Below are positions 25,572 to 35,993 of a stretch of DNA of 64,000 bases, in pieces. Source of the stretch: Sipunculus nudus. Taxonomy: Eukaryota; Annelida; Sipuncula; Golfingiida; Sipunculidae. The DNA is taken from positions 20,432,033-20,496,032 of the forward strand of contig CM049309.1 of assembly GCA_026874595.1 (NCBI GenBank), written 5' to 3'. The notes below the pieces were generated by a model. That model had not been told where the DNA came from. It was given only the letters and a program-made list of their open reading frames with translations, and did not search any database. The number at the start of each line of letters is the position of its first letter. Positions within the stretch are counted from its first letter, which is position 1. Both the position numbers and the translations under genes were made by a program.

Positions 25572-27311
25572 AAAAAGAGACCAATATCACTATTAAACTT
25601 AATTTATAAAATAATTACTAAATGCATGGCCCTGAGAATACAGATAGTTCATCAGGATTTAATACATGCAGACAAAACTGTTTTCTTTACAAAATAGATA
25701 TATAGGGCAGAGTCTTAGTAAAATATACAGCCTTATCAATCATTGTTAATAAAGCAAAATCAAAGGTAATATTATAGCTATTGATATTGAAAGGGTGTTT
25801 GATTTATTACAATGGTCATTTATCCAGAAAGCGTTAAAGTATTGTAATTTTGAACCCTGATTTTTGAAAATGGATTGAAATCTTTCATAAAGACATCTCT
25901 TCCGGTGCCATTAATAATGCATTGGCCACTGGATTTTTCCGCGTGGGTAGAGGAGTAGGTCAGGGATGCCCACTTTCATCACATCAAGATTTAGAACAAA
26001 TATTAACATTAAAGTTCAAGACATTATTAAAGGTTTAGACCAACCAACCAACCAAAAGAGGTATACGCTCATTGAGCAACTACAGGTTGCTGCGGTCAAG
26101 ACCTCAGCCCTGTGCGCTGCTTGAGCATGTTCTCTAATCGTACAGTCGCTGTGCCTCGCCAAGCCAACCAGGGAGCCACAGAGCCCGCCGTCGTCCAACC
26201 TGAGCCTGTGACCTTTTTAGAAAGCTACAACATCCACAGCCACAAAGCCAGAAGCAACCCACATTCCCTCTACCGATCCCAGCAGCGGAGACCCAGCCAT
26301 GCCATTCGAGAGCTGAACTCGATCTTGTGAACGACACTGCTTCGAGACCCATAGCCCTTGTACTTGCAGTTTCGGCCATTTGGACCGTATTTACCGGGTT
26401 TCCCAGTCAAGTTTCAGCAAGTTTTAAAGGTTTAGACATTGATAATGACAAGGATGTTATTTAAGAATATGCTGCAGACAATAATACCTCATTATTACAG
26501 GGGAACATGTAGTTATAGAAGATACATTAGATGCTTGTAAAAAAATTAAAAAAGGTCAGTGGATTGAAAGTTTACATAGACAAAACTGCAGTCATGCCGA
26601 AAGGTAACCATAAATATTATAAAGATTAACTCATTAACCTAGGTTTGCCACTGGACATTTGGGCCGATAAAAGTTCTAGGTATGGAGATTAGTAGCATGC
26701 TTCAAAATTTATCTGAACTGAACTTCAAGCCAGTATTCAATAATATGAAGAAATTTATGGGCATGTGGGTAAAAAAAACAGCTGACATCTTCGGGCCAAA
26801 TTACAGTTTTTAAGCCTGATCGGATTTCACAATTACAATACCAGTTCTCAGTTTGGCAAAAAACACCAGCCTCTTTTTTTAAAGAGGTGAGGTAATTTAT
26901 CTTTAATTTTGTTGGAATTTGTAATTTGGTTTCAAATTGTAAATTTGTGAAAGTAAAAGGAGTTATTTAATGTCATCTAAGGAGAGAGGAGGCTTAGATA
27001 TGGTTGATGTCTATTCAAAATTAAAGGCAACAAAAACAGCATGGATTAGCAGATTATTATCAGCCAATATAAATTTTGGTTGGAGACAACTAGTTCATTA
27101 GGATTTAAATAATATTTTTTCTCTGTCATGTGAGAGCAGAGGATATGCTGCATACGTATTCATTTAAAAATACAACTTTGTTTTTGAAAGAAACCTATCA
27201 AGAATGGTTTGAACATGGTTTTTATAAACCTGAAAATATAAGCACATATTTGAATAAGTTTTGATGGTTTAACTCACGCTTAAAAAAAAAATAATAGATT
27301 GGTATTTTATA
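25572..27311 (+). pseudogene. LINE reverse transcriptase and C-terminal region (Tx1/L1-like), decayed
   Basis: Readable RT blocks in order: RPISLLNLIYKIITKCMALR (25580s), IIAIDIERVFD (palm block A, about 25770), a fingers/palm block with WIEIFHKDISS, GRGVGQGCPLSS (about 25950), and EYAADNNTSLL just after 26465. The last matches the YADD catalytic box with one Asp changed to Ala. Post-RT motifs follow: VLGMEI, SELNFKPVFNNMKKFMGMW, then SKERGGLDMVDVYSKLKATK near 26970. Stops and frameshifts are frequent. A 383-bp insertion (26041-26423) splits the RT. The relic ends where R1 copy B starts. It belongs with the endonuclease fragment at 22440. Confidence 0.87.
26041..26423. mobile_element. 383-bp retroposed insertion with a 14-bp target-site duplication
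   Basis: The 14-mer TTAAAGGTTTAGAC flanks the insert exactly, at 26027-26040 and 26424-26437, and the LINE frame continues across it. One end is a short AACC repeat (26041-26054), which on the minus strand is a TTGG-repeat 3' tail, as expected of a LINE-mobilised SINE or a short 5'-truncated LINE on the minus strand. The insert is more GC-rich than its host. I do not recognise the family, and its short open frames on both strands are not convincing. Confidence 0.85.
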
Positions 27312-29546
27312 AACAAGGAAACATGGGTGACGGCGCTCAGCCAAAGTTTGAAATTCTAGCATAAACAAAACATGCAAAATATTCTATTGTAATGTTTGTC
27401 ATATATATAAGCATATGAGAAGCTAAGAGGAAAGGGGCCCTCATACTTGGTTTTAGTACAGTTCTAAATATAGTAGTGCTATATTTATGATATATATTTC
27501 AAATATGTAAATACCTAAACTGAATATTTGAAATTACCTGGCACAAGGCCTGCAGGCATGTGTTAAGCCCAGTGGTGACCCTAATTAATTAGTTCTGGGC
27601 CGATTTTGTCACCGGGCCAAAGGTGTGACAACTACAGCTAGCCCCGCGATGCTTGGCCCACTGTACTGCTAGCAAGGGACTGAGCATTTTATCCATGAGC
27701 ATTTGCATGTTATCAACCACATCTCGTTAGTACTCAATCAAACTCGGCTTGGGACAGGATGTCAGGCCAAATAACTGAGCAGTTCACTCGCAACAGCATT
27801 GATGAGGTATAATTCATTAATTGCTTGTGCTGAAGCAGATTTCATGTGTCCTGTTCATCTATTACGTAGAAACATGGTGTTACTTGGCGATGTCATTTGA
27901 CCTTTCCCTCCAGTGAATTTGATGAAAAAAGGAGCACGGGTGTTTCCTGAAAGCAGTTTAGACAGCTCTTTCAGAAAAACAACTCTCTTCAGAAAAACAA
28001 CTCTCTACTGTATATGATTGCAAAACTAATACTCTGACAACACTGTCTTGAAGAAATACATAAACAGTTTGGAGAAAATGTGGTGCATTTGAAAAAATTA
28101 ATGATCGACAGGCAAGTGGACAGAATGGACTGATACCTTTATTTAACTTTCAAGGGAGTAATGCATTTAAGTTTATATGAAAGCCTATTTTTTTTAGCAT
28201 ACCTACTATTTCCATTAATCGTTTTTATCAGATTCATTTTTTTTATTTACCAGTTTATAAATTTTTTATGAAAAATATATGAACATATTAGTAATAATAG
28301 CAGTATTCTAAGTTGCAATCATTAATTGGCCAGAGTTCACCTCACATAGGGTCATATTATGCATACACATATTATTTTTTATTCACAAATACTGAATTTT
28401 AAAGAAAATGATGCAACAACATGGCATAATTTATTACTGGAAATAACATTCAATTTCACACCTGGTGAATTTTTGACTCTTCTAAAGTAAGTAATACCTT
28501 ATTTATTGAACAGCCACACCTTCATAGCAATACACCACTTCGAGGACACAATTAAATGTGCACTTTCATCATTATAACCCTGGTGGTACAATACAATATT
28601 TAAAATGTAGCATAGCCTAGAATTAGAATGAAAAAAATACGGAAAATTTTAACATTCTTCAAGTCAATGCACCTTATGAGGGGGGGGGGCAGGGCAGAGG
28701 GAAAGCCTGCCAGTAGTTGCAAAGCTGAGCCAAGACAAAATTCCTGCAGCAGGTTACAGAGCACAGGTGAAGGCTATACTACTTTACTGGGCTTGATGTA
28801 AACAACACTTGATATGGTGTATGAAAACTTGTATAAAAGCTACTCTTTTCAATCTATTCCTTTGATATATCAAATTTTACAAGATTAAATCCTAATGTAT
28901 ATATGCTGTGCAAATTAAATCTACAGTGCTTCCAGGGAAAAAATGTGCCGTGGCCAAAGTTGGACAATACTTAAGGTATTGATTTTTATTTATGCTATAA
29001 CTTTATAACTATAAATATTTGCAGAATTCAGTTCTAATTTTGGGTTCAGAATTGAATCTTTATTAAATAAAGCTTTATCCCTTTAAAAAGGTCTCCAGCT
29101 TCAGCATTTTGGATGTTAAGTGTGTAATTATATAACCTGATTTTTTTATAAATTGTATTATGTTTGGGCCCTTAACTTCTAAACAATACGAAAGACTGAC
29201 TGAATTTTTCGTTTGTACATAGAAAATGTATAAAATAATGTGCATTCGAAATATGATCAAAAACAGATCAGTGGTTTGGATTTTAGGCAGCCTTCAAATG
29301 TAACATTGGCTTTTTAATGGAAAACTGAGGTTTTCCCTTAATATCTCAAAGATATGAAGTCCTAGTGACTCTATTTTCAGTATGGTAGAAGATTTTAAGG
29401 AAGTCTAACCATTTGCAATATTGTGGATTCATAAGTCCAATATTGCATTCATAAGTCCAACGGTTTCAAAATGTGCCCTGTAATTGGTCGGACGGCCAAC
29501 TGACCACGACTGCAGCTCTGTTGACATATAGACAGCTGAGTTAAAA
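27312..29546 (+). mobile_element. R1 dispersed repeat, copy B
   Basis: Starts AACAAGGAAACATGGGTGAC and GCGCTCAGC, like the R1 copies at 49337 and 61854, and ends GACAGCTGAGTTAAAA at 29531-29546. It contains the G10 run (28680-28689), GATGTAAACAA and GAAAACTTG words, a GCCGTGGCCAAAGTTGG block (about 28951), the TATGTTTGGGCCC word (29159), a block shared with the other copies at 29320-29470, and the final GACCACGACTGCAGCTC segment. Orientation matches the other copies. It interrupts the 3' part of the LINE. Its first kilobase is poorly conserved and may hold other insertions. Confidence 0.7.
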
Positions 29547-29743
29547 TGGTTTTAAGCTGGTATTAGCTTCGTTATCAACTGACAAAGAAAGTAAATCAGT
29601 CCTATATTTTTTATTTTTGCCTTGAACTTATCCAGAAGTAAAAAATAGTACTATATATTATATAAGAATAGTATAATACATGTAATTCCTCCTTTGTGGA
29701 TAAAAGGAAATAAAAATAGAAAACTGAGGAAATAAAACAAGAA

Positions 29744-30364
29744 CTAGATGTGGCGGAACGACACGAATGCCCCCGCCTTGGGCAAATTAGACACATTTGT
29801 AAAATTTTGAAAATTTTTTTAAGTTCAGGAGGTGTCGTATGGTCAAAAGTAGGTCAACAAGGTCAAAAAGCAAACTCGATCTGTAACGGGTCATTATCAA
29901 GCAACACACCAAAATCATGCCAGTATATGCAGGCATTGTGAAAAAAAGTCCATACATGTGCATTTTCCATAAAAATTTCTGTCTTTCATGAAATTTTCTA
30001 TGTTTAGGTCAACCGGGATGAAACGCGAACTCGGTCTTTAACTGTCATTATGTGCCCACACATAAAAAATCAGGGTTGTATCTTCAGGCATTGAGGAAAA
30101 AAAGTCAGTACATATGCATTTGTTATGAAAATTTATATTTTTCATGAAACTTTCTATGTTCAGGAGCAGTCAAATGGTCAAAAGTAGGTCAACTGAGAGA
30201 ATACAAGAACTCGATCTGTAACTGGTCATTATCTGCCTACACACCAAAAATCAAGCCCGTATCTGCAGGCACTGTGAAAAAAAGTCCATACATATGCACC
30301 TTTTTATGAAATTTTCTATGTTAGAGCACCGTCAAACGGTCAAAAATAGGTCAACTGGGACAAA
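29744..30364 (+). mobile_element. CTAGA-start element with a 160-180-bp tandem array
   Basis: Starts CTAGATG, then an inverted pair GGCGG (29752-29756) and CCGCC (29773-29777). About three and a half diverged tandem units follow, marked by AGGTCAAC words at about 29850, 30006, 30187 and 30349, with shared ACTCGATCTGTAAC, AAAAAAAGTCCATACAT and TTTCTATGTT words. It ends at or just before the RNase H relic of the next element. The start and the internal tandem array resemble the elements at 35994 and 51341. It may be a Helentron-like non-autonomous element; that assignment is inferred. Confidence 0.65.
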
Positions 30365-31540
30365 ACGTGATAACATAGCTTTAGTGTCAATCATTAACAG
30401 GTAATCTTCTAAAGATCTGCAAACTATGGTTTTGGTCAGGAGGTAAGTATTAGCGACTTGGCATTCAAACATATTGATTGAAGCTGTTCACATACAGAGA
30501 CACTGGAATACTCTAGCAGATACCCTTTCTCGTTCCTTGGTGTCCACATTACAGAGGTTGGTACCTTATGGACCAACACCCTCAACCAGTTCCTCCAGTG
30601 CCAAAGTTTCACACTTGACAGAGTTAGGTAAATCTCCAATACAGAGTAGTCTAGCCCAAACCACCGGGGCTTCATACCAAAGAGCTTGGCATCACTTAGA
30701 AGATTCCTGCACAAAAACTTGGCCACCCGGATTGGGCAAACTACCCTGTGGCACCATCAACAGCATTTTTATTTTGGGTGGATAGATTCGAGATAGATAT
30801 TGGGAGGAATTCATTAGCCAGCACTGCATCAGCAATTGCATACTTCAAAAAGGTTAGGAACTGGCCAGAACCAACTGCAACATTTTTTATAAAGAACCTA
30901 TATCTGGGAGCACTGAAATTGCACCCATCAACATAAAGAATCCAATAACATATTCAGTAATCAGCAAGCTGATCTTGGCAATGCCCTTAGTTATTAACAG
31001 CGAATATACACAGGCTTTATTCAAAGCCATCTACCGGGAAATTTACTGTGGGCTTTTTAGCATAGTTGAATTGATCTCAACAGACAAGGCCACAAGGGTT
31101 CAGATTCCAGACTTGACAATTCTCTCAGTCTCAGGTCATACAAACATACGTATAAAACTGCGCAACTCTGCGCAACTCAAAGAACTATGATCTTAGTGTG
31201 TCTACAGTCGTCAACATTTCAGAGGCTCAAGGTGATTGCACCCTTTAGCGTCTTATTGACATTTTTCAAGTTGAGAGGCACTTTTCAAGGCCAATTATTC
31301 TCTTACCCTTTAGGATACCCTTCCACTAGACGGATGTTTGATCAAAGTTTAAAGGAAAATTATGTAGCAGCAGGCTTAGATAACACTCATTACTCAGGAC
31401 ACAGCTTTCGGATTCGAGCTGCCACAGAAGCAGCAGCTAACAGGATGTCAAATGCCTCGATTAGACACTTAGAAGGTCAAATAAAAAAGGCATTAAAGTG
31501 GTGCCTGAGGCTCCATGCACAGTAAATGGTCAGGTAATTT
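30365..31540 (+). pseudogene. DIRS-like retrotransposon relic: RNase H end and tyrosine recombinase
   Basis: The 5' part reads RDNIALVSIINR and then HIQRHWNTLADTLSRS (about 30480-30530), the typical end of DIRS/Ngaro RNase H. A linker follows with SSLAQTTGASYQRAWHHLED, the start of the phage-integrase-like tyrosine recombinase. Frame changes follow near 30750 and 31000. Near the end, GHSFRIRAATEAA (31398-31436) carries the HxxR catalytic pair. The expected catalytic Tyr after it is not readable, so the recombinase is broken. Such enzymes integrate a circular cDNA without a DDE integrase. The RT and gag that should lie upstream are absent; the CTAGA element sits at the break. Confidence 0.83.
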
Positions 31541-32329
31541 CCCTTACCAGTAAACTCTTAACATATCACCTAGGTTATATTTGAGATGGATCAGTGGATT
31601 ATTAGAGATGGTATTGCAGGCAAGTTAGTCAGCAGTCCAGCAGGTTCACAAGCCCCTTAGTCCAATGGATACTTGGGGACCATCCAAGAGTAGCAAGTAA
31701 GGATGATTCCATGGGAACCGCCACCTTATGTTTAGCATTGCAATCTGAAACAAGGGTTAGATCCTTGGATCGTGGGGACCATCATTCAGATCATTTTGCA
31801 TAGGTCACATTTTTGGGTTGATTCTGTTGGAACAATACATGTATTGCAGGCCAGTTAGTTATATTTAGCAGGTTCGCAGGATACACGGGCCCTTTAGATA
31901 GATTGATCCTTGGGGACCATATTAGATACCAAGTTAGATGTTCATCATGGGGGAACACCTCGGTTCCCCTTTACAAACATAAACAAATGTAAGAGACAGA
32001 TCCATGAGGACCATCATTAGGATCATTTAGCATAAGGTGATATTTTTGGGATTGACTGGGGAACACCTGGAAGGAGGAGTGGACCTGCAGTAAGCTTCTG
32101 CTAGAACCAACAAGGATGGATCTGTGGGGACCATCCTCATTAAATCAAATTGAACTGTGGGATATGACAGAACAGAGCAAAAGACTGGCTGTGCATATCT
32201 GTGTGTGGCAGTCAGGTTGGTATGAATGAATTAACCTTCAAGATTTATCCTCCCTTGGTAATAAAGCTGGACAGATTGGGATAAGCATAAAACCATTTTT
32301 CAGCCCACAGATCACAAGATATTTGTCAC
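31541..32329 (+). repeat. Post-recombinase region with repeated GGGGACCAT motif
   Basis: Words of the type GATCCTTGGGGACCATCAT recur at about 31665, 31765, 31900, 32005 and 32115, interleaved with GGGGAACACC and GGAACCGCC words. They directly follow the recombinase relic, so they are probably the 3' terminal repeat region of that DIRS-like element. No split direct repeat could be matched, since the 5' end is missing. Confidence 0.5.
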
Positions 32330-33037
32330 CATGACCTAATTTCCAAGTTTCCTATGAACTCCCTGAATTTTATGTATGAAGGTTATAGGCCAAATGGATA
32401 CAATTTGTGCCATATCTGACTGTGTTGAGGCTCAAAATCATGTTTTTGGTTCATGTGTGCTAATACAGGTTTCAGTGGCCTTGTTTTAGGTTTCGTAGGA
32501 CATTTGCATGGGACCTCCCTGAATGTTATGTTAAAAGAATCTGTGCCAGTTGTATACAATTTATGCTGTCTGTTGAGGTGCATATATGTGCATATGTTTA
32601 CCTATAGATTGAAAAATATAGGTCATGTGTAAACTAATATCAAGTTTCCAAGGACATTTGCCAAGGATGACTCACAATGTTACATTGTGTTACAGAATAT
32701 AGGTCCCAGTGACCAATCTCTGGTTTCTGATGACATTTTACGAGAAGTCATAGAATACTGGACCTTATGGGTCTAAAATTCTTTCACTGCATGGGTGCTC
32801 AAAATAAGTTTTTCAGAACATAGGTCACATAATATAAGTCACCATTACCTAATTTCAGGTTGGCAAGGAGGCTTGTCTAGGATCTCCTGGAATGTACAGT
32901 TAGAAGTTTCAAGGTCCAATGGTTACCATATTTGCCCTGTAAACAGCGATGGACAGAGATATATGGACAGCCTGACAGATGCCAGACAAAGGGTGATTGC
33001 TAAAGCTCAAATGAGGCACAGTCAGCTGAGCTAAAAA
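32330..33037 (+). repeat. Decayed tandem-repeat element ending in the R1-type tail
   Basis: Roughly four or five diverged units of about 130-150 bp, marked by TAGGTCA, CAAGTTTCC or CAGGTTT-like, GGACATTTGCC and CTCCCTGAATGTTA words (32330-32960). The right end, CAGTCAGCTGAGCTAAAAA (33020-33038), equals the terminal word of the R1 family. It abuts the copia-like relic. Confidence 0.5.
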
Positions 33038-33079
33038 AATAAATTTTTGGGAGAAGGTATTGAAGAGGAGGTGTAAAAG

Positions 33080-34135
33080 GTTGATGACAAACTAAATAAG
33101 GTTGAACAGAAGAAAATTCTAGAGATAGTACCTAAACTATTCTGCCATGCCTCAACAGTCAAACTGCGGATAAAAGGTGCCTGAGCCAATAACACTGATA
33201 CCATAGAAACATTTGAATTGGTGGTTGGAAAATGTGCAGTATATAAAATAATTTTTAAAAACCTGCCCCAAGACAAACTGTGGGACTACCATTAGCAATT
33301 TATTACAATCAGACAGTGGCAGTTGACTTGCATCAGCTGGATAAGAACTTGTGTTACCTGCATATACTTGATGAGTTTTCATGGTTCAGCACTAGAGGCA
33401 ATACAAGGCCTCAAAAAGCATGAGAAATTGTACAGGAATTCATCACATGTTGGATAAGAACCATGAAGCACTGCAGAAGGTATTTTGTGATTATGGTGGT
33501 GAATTTAAAAACACTCAACTGGTGATATGGCTGAAAGTTTTAACATGGAGGTGAAGACTACAGTCGATTATATTGCATGTAGCAACGGTGTTCACAACCA
33601 TACACTGACAGATATTCTGTTAAAGGTCATAGAAGAACAATAACTTGATTGGAAAACCTCAACTGACTGGGCATTTAAGGCTATGAGCTCATTTCATAAT
33701 GTACTTGGTTGTAGTCTGTATGACATAGTTTTTGGAAAAAAAACCCACATTAACCATCCAATTTTGTTGATAATTAAACCTCCAGCTCTTGAAGCAACTT
33801 CAAACAGTCAGATAGTGGGAAATCAGATCATGGCTTTACATGAGGCCAGACAGGCATATACAAAAGTAGATTGCTATGATAGAATTAGGAGAGCATTGGG
33901 TTAACAAAGTAGGCCAACACTGGATTTGTGCAAGTGTAAGAAAACATGTATTTTAAGCAGCCATATGATGAGGAATGGAAAGGCCATGGGGTTAGGATTG
34001 GACAAGATGGACCAATTATTTTTGTTAGACATGGAGAATCATTGCTGCTTGTTCGCAAATGTCAAATTCACAAGTGTGTTAATTTTTTGGTTATTACAGA
34101 TATTGAGATATTGAGTGATAAAAGGTAGGCTACAA
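33080..34135 (+). pseudogene. Ty1/copia-like integrase relic
   Basis: Motifs follow in copia order. A decayed HHCC zinc part comes first (LFCHASTVKL, then KCAVY, where a second Cys is expected in place of Tyr, about 33150-33270). The DDE core follows with VAVDLHQLD (about 33316), FCDYGGEF (33488) and CSNGVHNHTL (about 33580), where relatives have the catalytic Glu after SNG-x-x; that Glu is absent. Then WAFKAMSSFHNV, DIVFGKK, PPALEATSNSQIVG and a C-terminal GQDGPIIFVRHGESLLLVRK (about 34000). Several frameshifts and stops occur. The RT follows after a small insertion. No LTR could be paired. Confidence 0.82.
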
Positions 34136-34136
34136 G

Positions 34137-34310
34137 TGCAGAAGTGGATCCAGGGGAGGGGTCCAGACCCCCCCCCCCCCCCCATTTCATCCGCTGCAAG
34201 CTTTTTTTAAGTGTTTCAGAGAAAATGTTTTGGCCTGGACAGCCCCTGATGAGGATGTCTAGATGGAATAAGCAAAAATAGCAAAACTCTACAGTTAGCA
34301 ACGGAATGTC
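34137..34310. mobile_element. Small non-coding insertion between copia integrase and RT
   Basis: GTGGATCCAGGGGAGGGGTCC is followed by a C16 run (34168-34183) and non-coding sequence. The left part resembles the end sequence of the MITE at 16825, with a CAGGGG word. It separates integrase from RT. The exact ends are not determined. Confidence 0.35.
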
Positions 34311-34388
34311 TTTTCAGGGGTACTGGACTCTGGACAGAAGTGTATATTGACACGCTGAGTAAGTACACTTACAACAACAGATAAAGAG

Positions 34389-35465
34389 ATCATTCCCAAG
34401 GCCAAACTTTCATCAAGAGGATTTAAGAAATGTATTGGAGACCTACCAAAGGAATCCCCTACCTGTGCTCATGAGTGTCTGAGATTGGTTATTAGTGTTT
34501 TGGAAATGGAAACTACATCCCATGGATCATAACACTGCCCTATAACAAGAAAAAATCATGGATAGGGAATTTTTCATCAAACCTCCACAAGCAGCAAAAT
34601 TTCAGGGTGTTGTCTGGAGTCTCAATAAATGTGTATATGGTTTGACTGATGCATCTTTACATTGGTACAACGAAGTGAATTCTGGGTCTTTGCATTGGTT
34701 CAACAAAGTGAAATCTGTGATGCTGGAATATGGTGGGACAATGCCAAAGGTGGATCCCACCGTATTCTTCTGGACAGGCAATGAGGACAATGTGAAAGAT
34801 ATTTTACCCTGTCATGCTGATGATTACATATGGGAAGGACGTGAAAATTTTGAGAAATAAGTGGTGGTCAACATTAGGAATACTTTGAAAATTGGAAAGG
34901 AATACATTGGCGCTTTAAAATATGGTGACATTAGTCTCAAATGTAGAGATTGGGATGTTGATGTTGACCTGGATATATACACAAACAAAATGATGCAAAC
35001 AGATATACACCGGAGTAGAACAGGAGAAAATGACAGTTGGACAGTTGCTATAGTTGTCACATCAGTCACATCCAATTTAATTATTTGTTGTGAATTATGT
35101 GGCACAAGCTACTGTGAAAGACCTTTTGAAATTGAATACAATTGTCAGCAAGGCAAAGTTTAGAAATATGACATTGGAATATATATATCTGTTACCAGAC
35201 AGTTAACTGAAATTAACAGTGTTTAGTGAGGCTTCATTCAAGATTCTAAATGTTGCAGCCAGTGAATGAGGATATGTCATCCTGTTGGATGGAAAGGATG
35301 TTGATTTTCTCAAACATGGTGGAATTCAAATATAATAAGACAGGTAGTGCGAAGCACCTTAGCAGACAGACCCTTTCTAGGGCTGATTATATTAATGTGA
35401 CAGTGTTCATTGCCACTCTATCTGATGAACTCACCAGTAGATCAGGTGAAAATTGTTGCCCTTAA
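34389..35465 (+). pseudogene. Ty1/copia-like reverse transcriptase and RNase H relic
   Basis: The RT starts AKLSSRGFKKCIGDLPKESP (about 34400), includes EFFIKPP, VWSLNKCVYGLTDASLHWY and VDPTVFFW, and reaches the catalytic box HADDYIWEG (34813-34839), with both Asp retained. A partial internal duplication, SGSLHWFNKV, follows LHWYNEV (34652-34711). The readable frame stops at 34858 and resumes at 34861 up to LKYGDISLK. RNase H traces follow in mixed frames: SFKIL, VILLDGKDVDFLKHGG and VFIATLSDEL (35230-35440). It encodes nothing functional. With the integrase upstream, the order INT-RT-RH identifies a copia-type element. Confidence 0.83.
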
Positions 35466-35514
35466 TTTGTGTTACAGATTGAATTTCTATTTTGGATGCA
35501 GTGATTGGATGATA

Positions 35515-35765
35515 GACATTCTGTATGATATTGATGAACATGTTGTGTCAATAGCACAATGAGTGATGGACATTCTGTATGATATTGATGAACATGTTGT
35601 GTTAATAGCAGAATGAGTGATGGACATTCTTTATGATAATGATGAACATTGTTTTAATAACACAATGAGTAATGGACATTGTGTGAGATAATGATGAACA
35701 TGTGTGAATAGCATAACGAGCCCTGGACATTCAGTGATGAACATCTTGAGTTTATAGCATGGTGA
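35515..35765 (+). repeat. 54-bp minisatellite, five copies
   Basis: GACATT words start at 35515, 35569, 35623, 35675 and 35726 (periods 54, 54, 52, 51). Units share GATATTGATGAACATGTTG and AATAGCACAATGAGTGATG. The first two are nearly identical and later ones decay. The array follows the RNase H relic and may lie in the lost 3' end of that element. Confidence 0.92.
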
Positions 35766-35889
35766 TGTTTATTAATTTGAATGTTAGTTTTTAAAATATA
35801 AATTGAATAAAAAAATTGACAATGTAATTTTAAAGTTCTACACTGCTTGAAAGTACATAGTTTTAAATATATAGAATGTAAAAAAAATA

Positions 35890-35892
<3 letters not shown>

Positions 35893-35949
<57 letters not shown>
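35893..35949. repeat. (TA)n microsatellite
   Basis: About 28 TA units. A TTGACAATGT..TTTAAAG word occurs on both sides (35816 and 35949). Confidence 0.96.
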
Positions 35950-35951
<2 letters not shown>

Positions 35952-35993
35952 ACAATGTTACTTTAAAGGAATGGTAACAATGTAACATACAAA

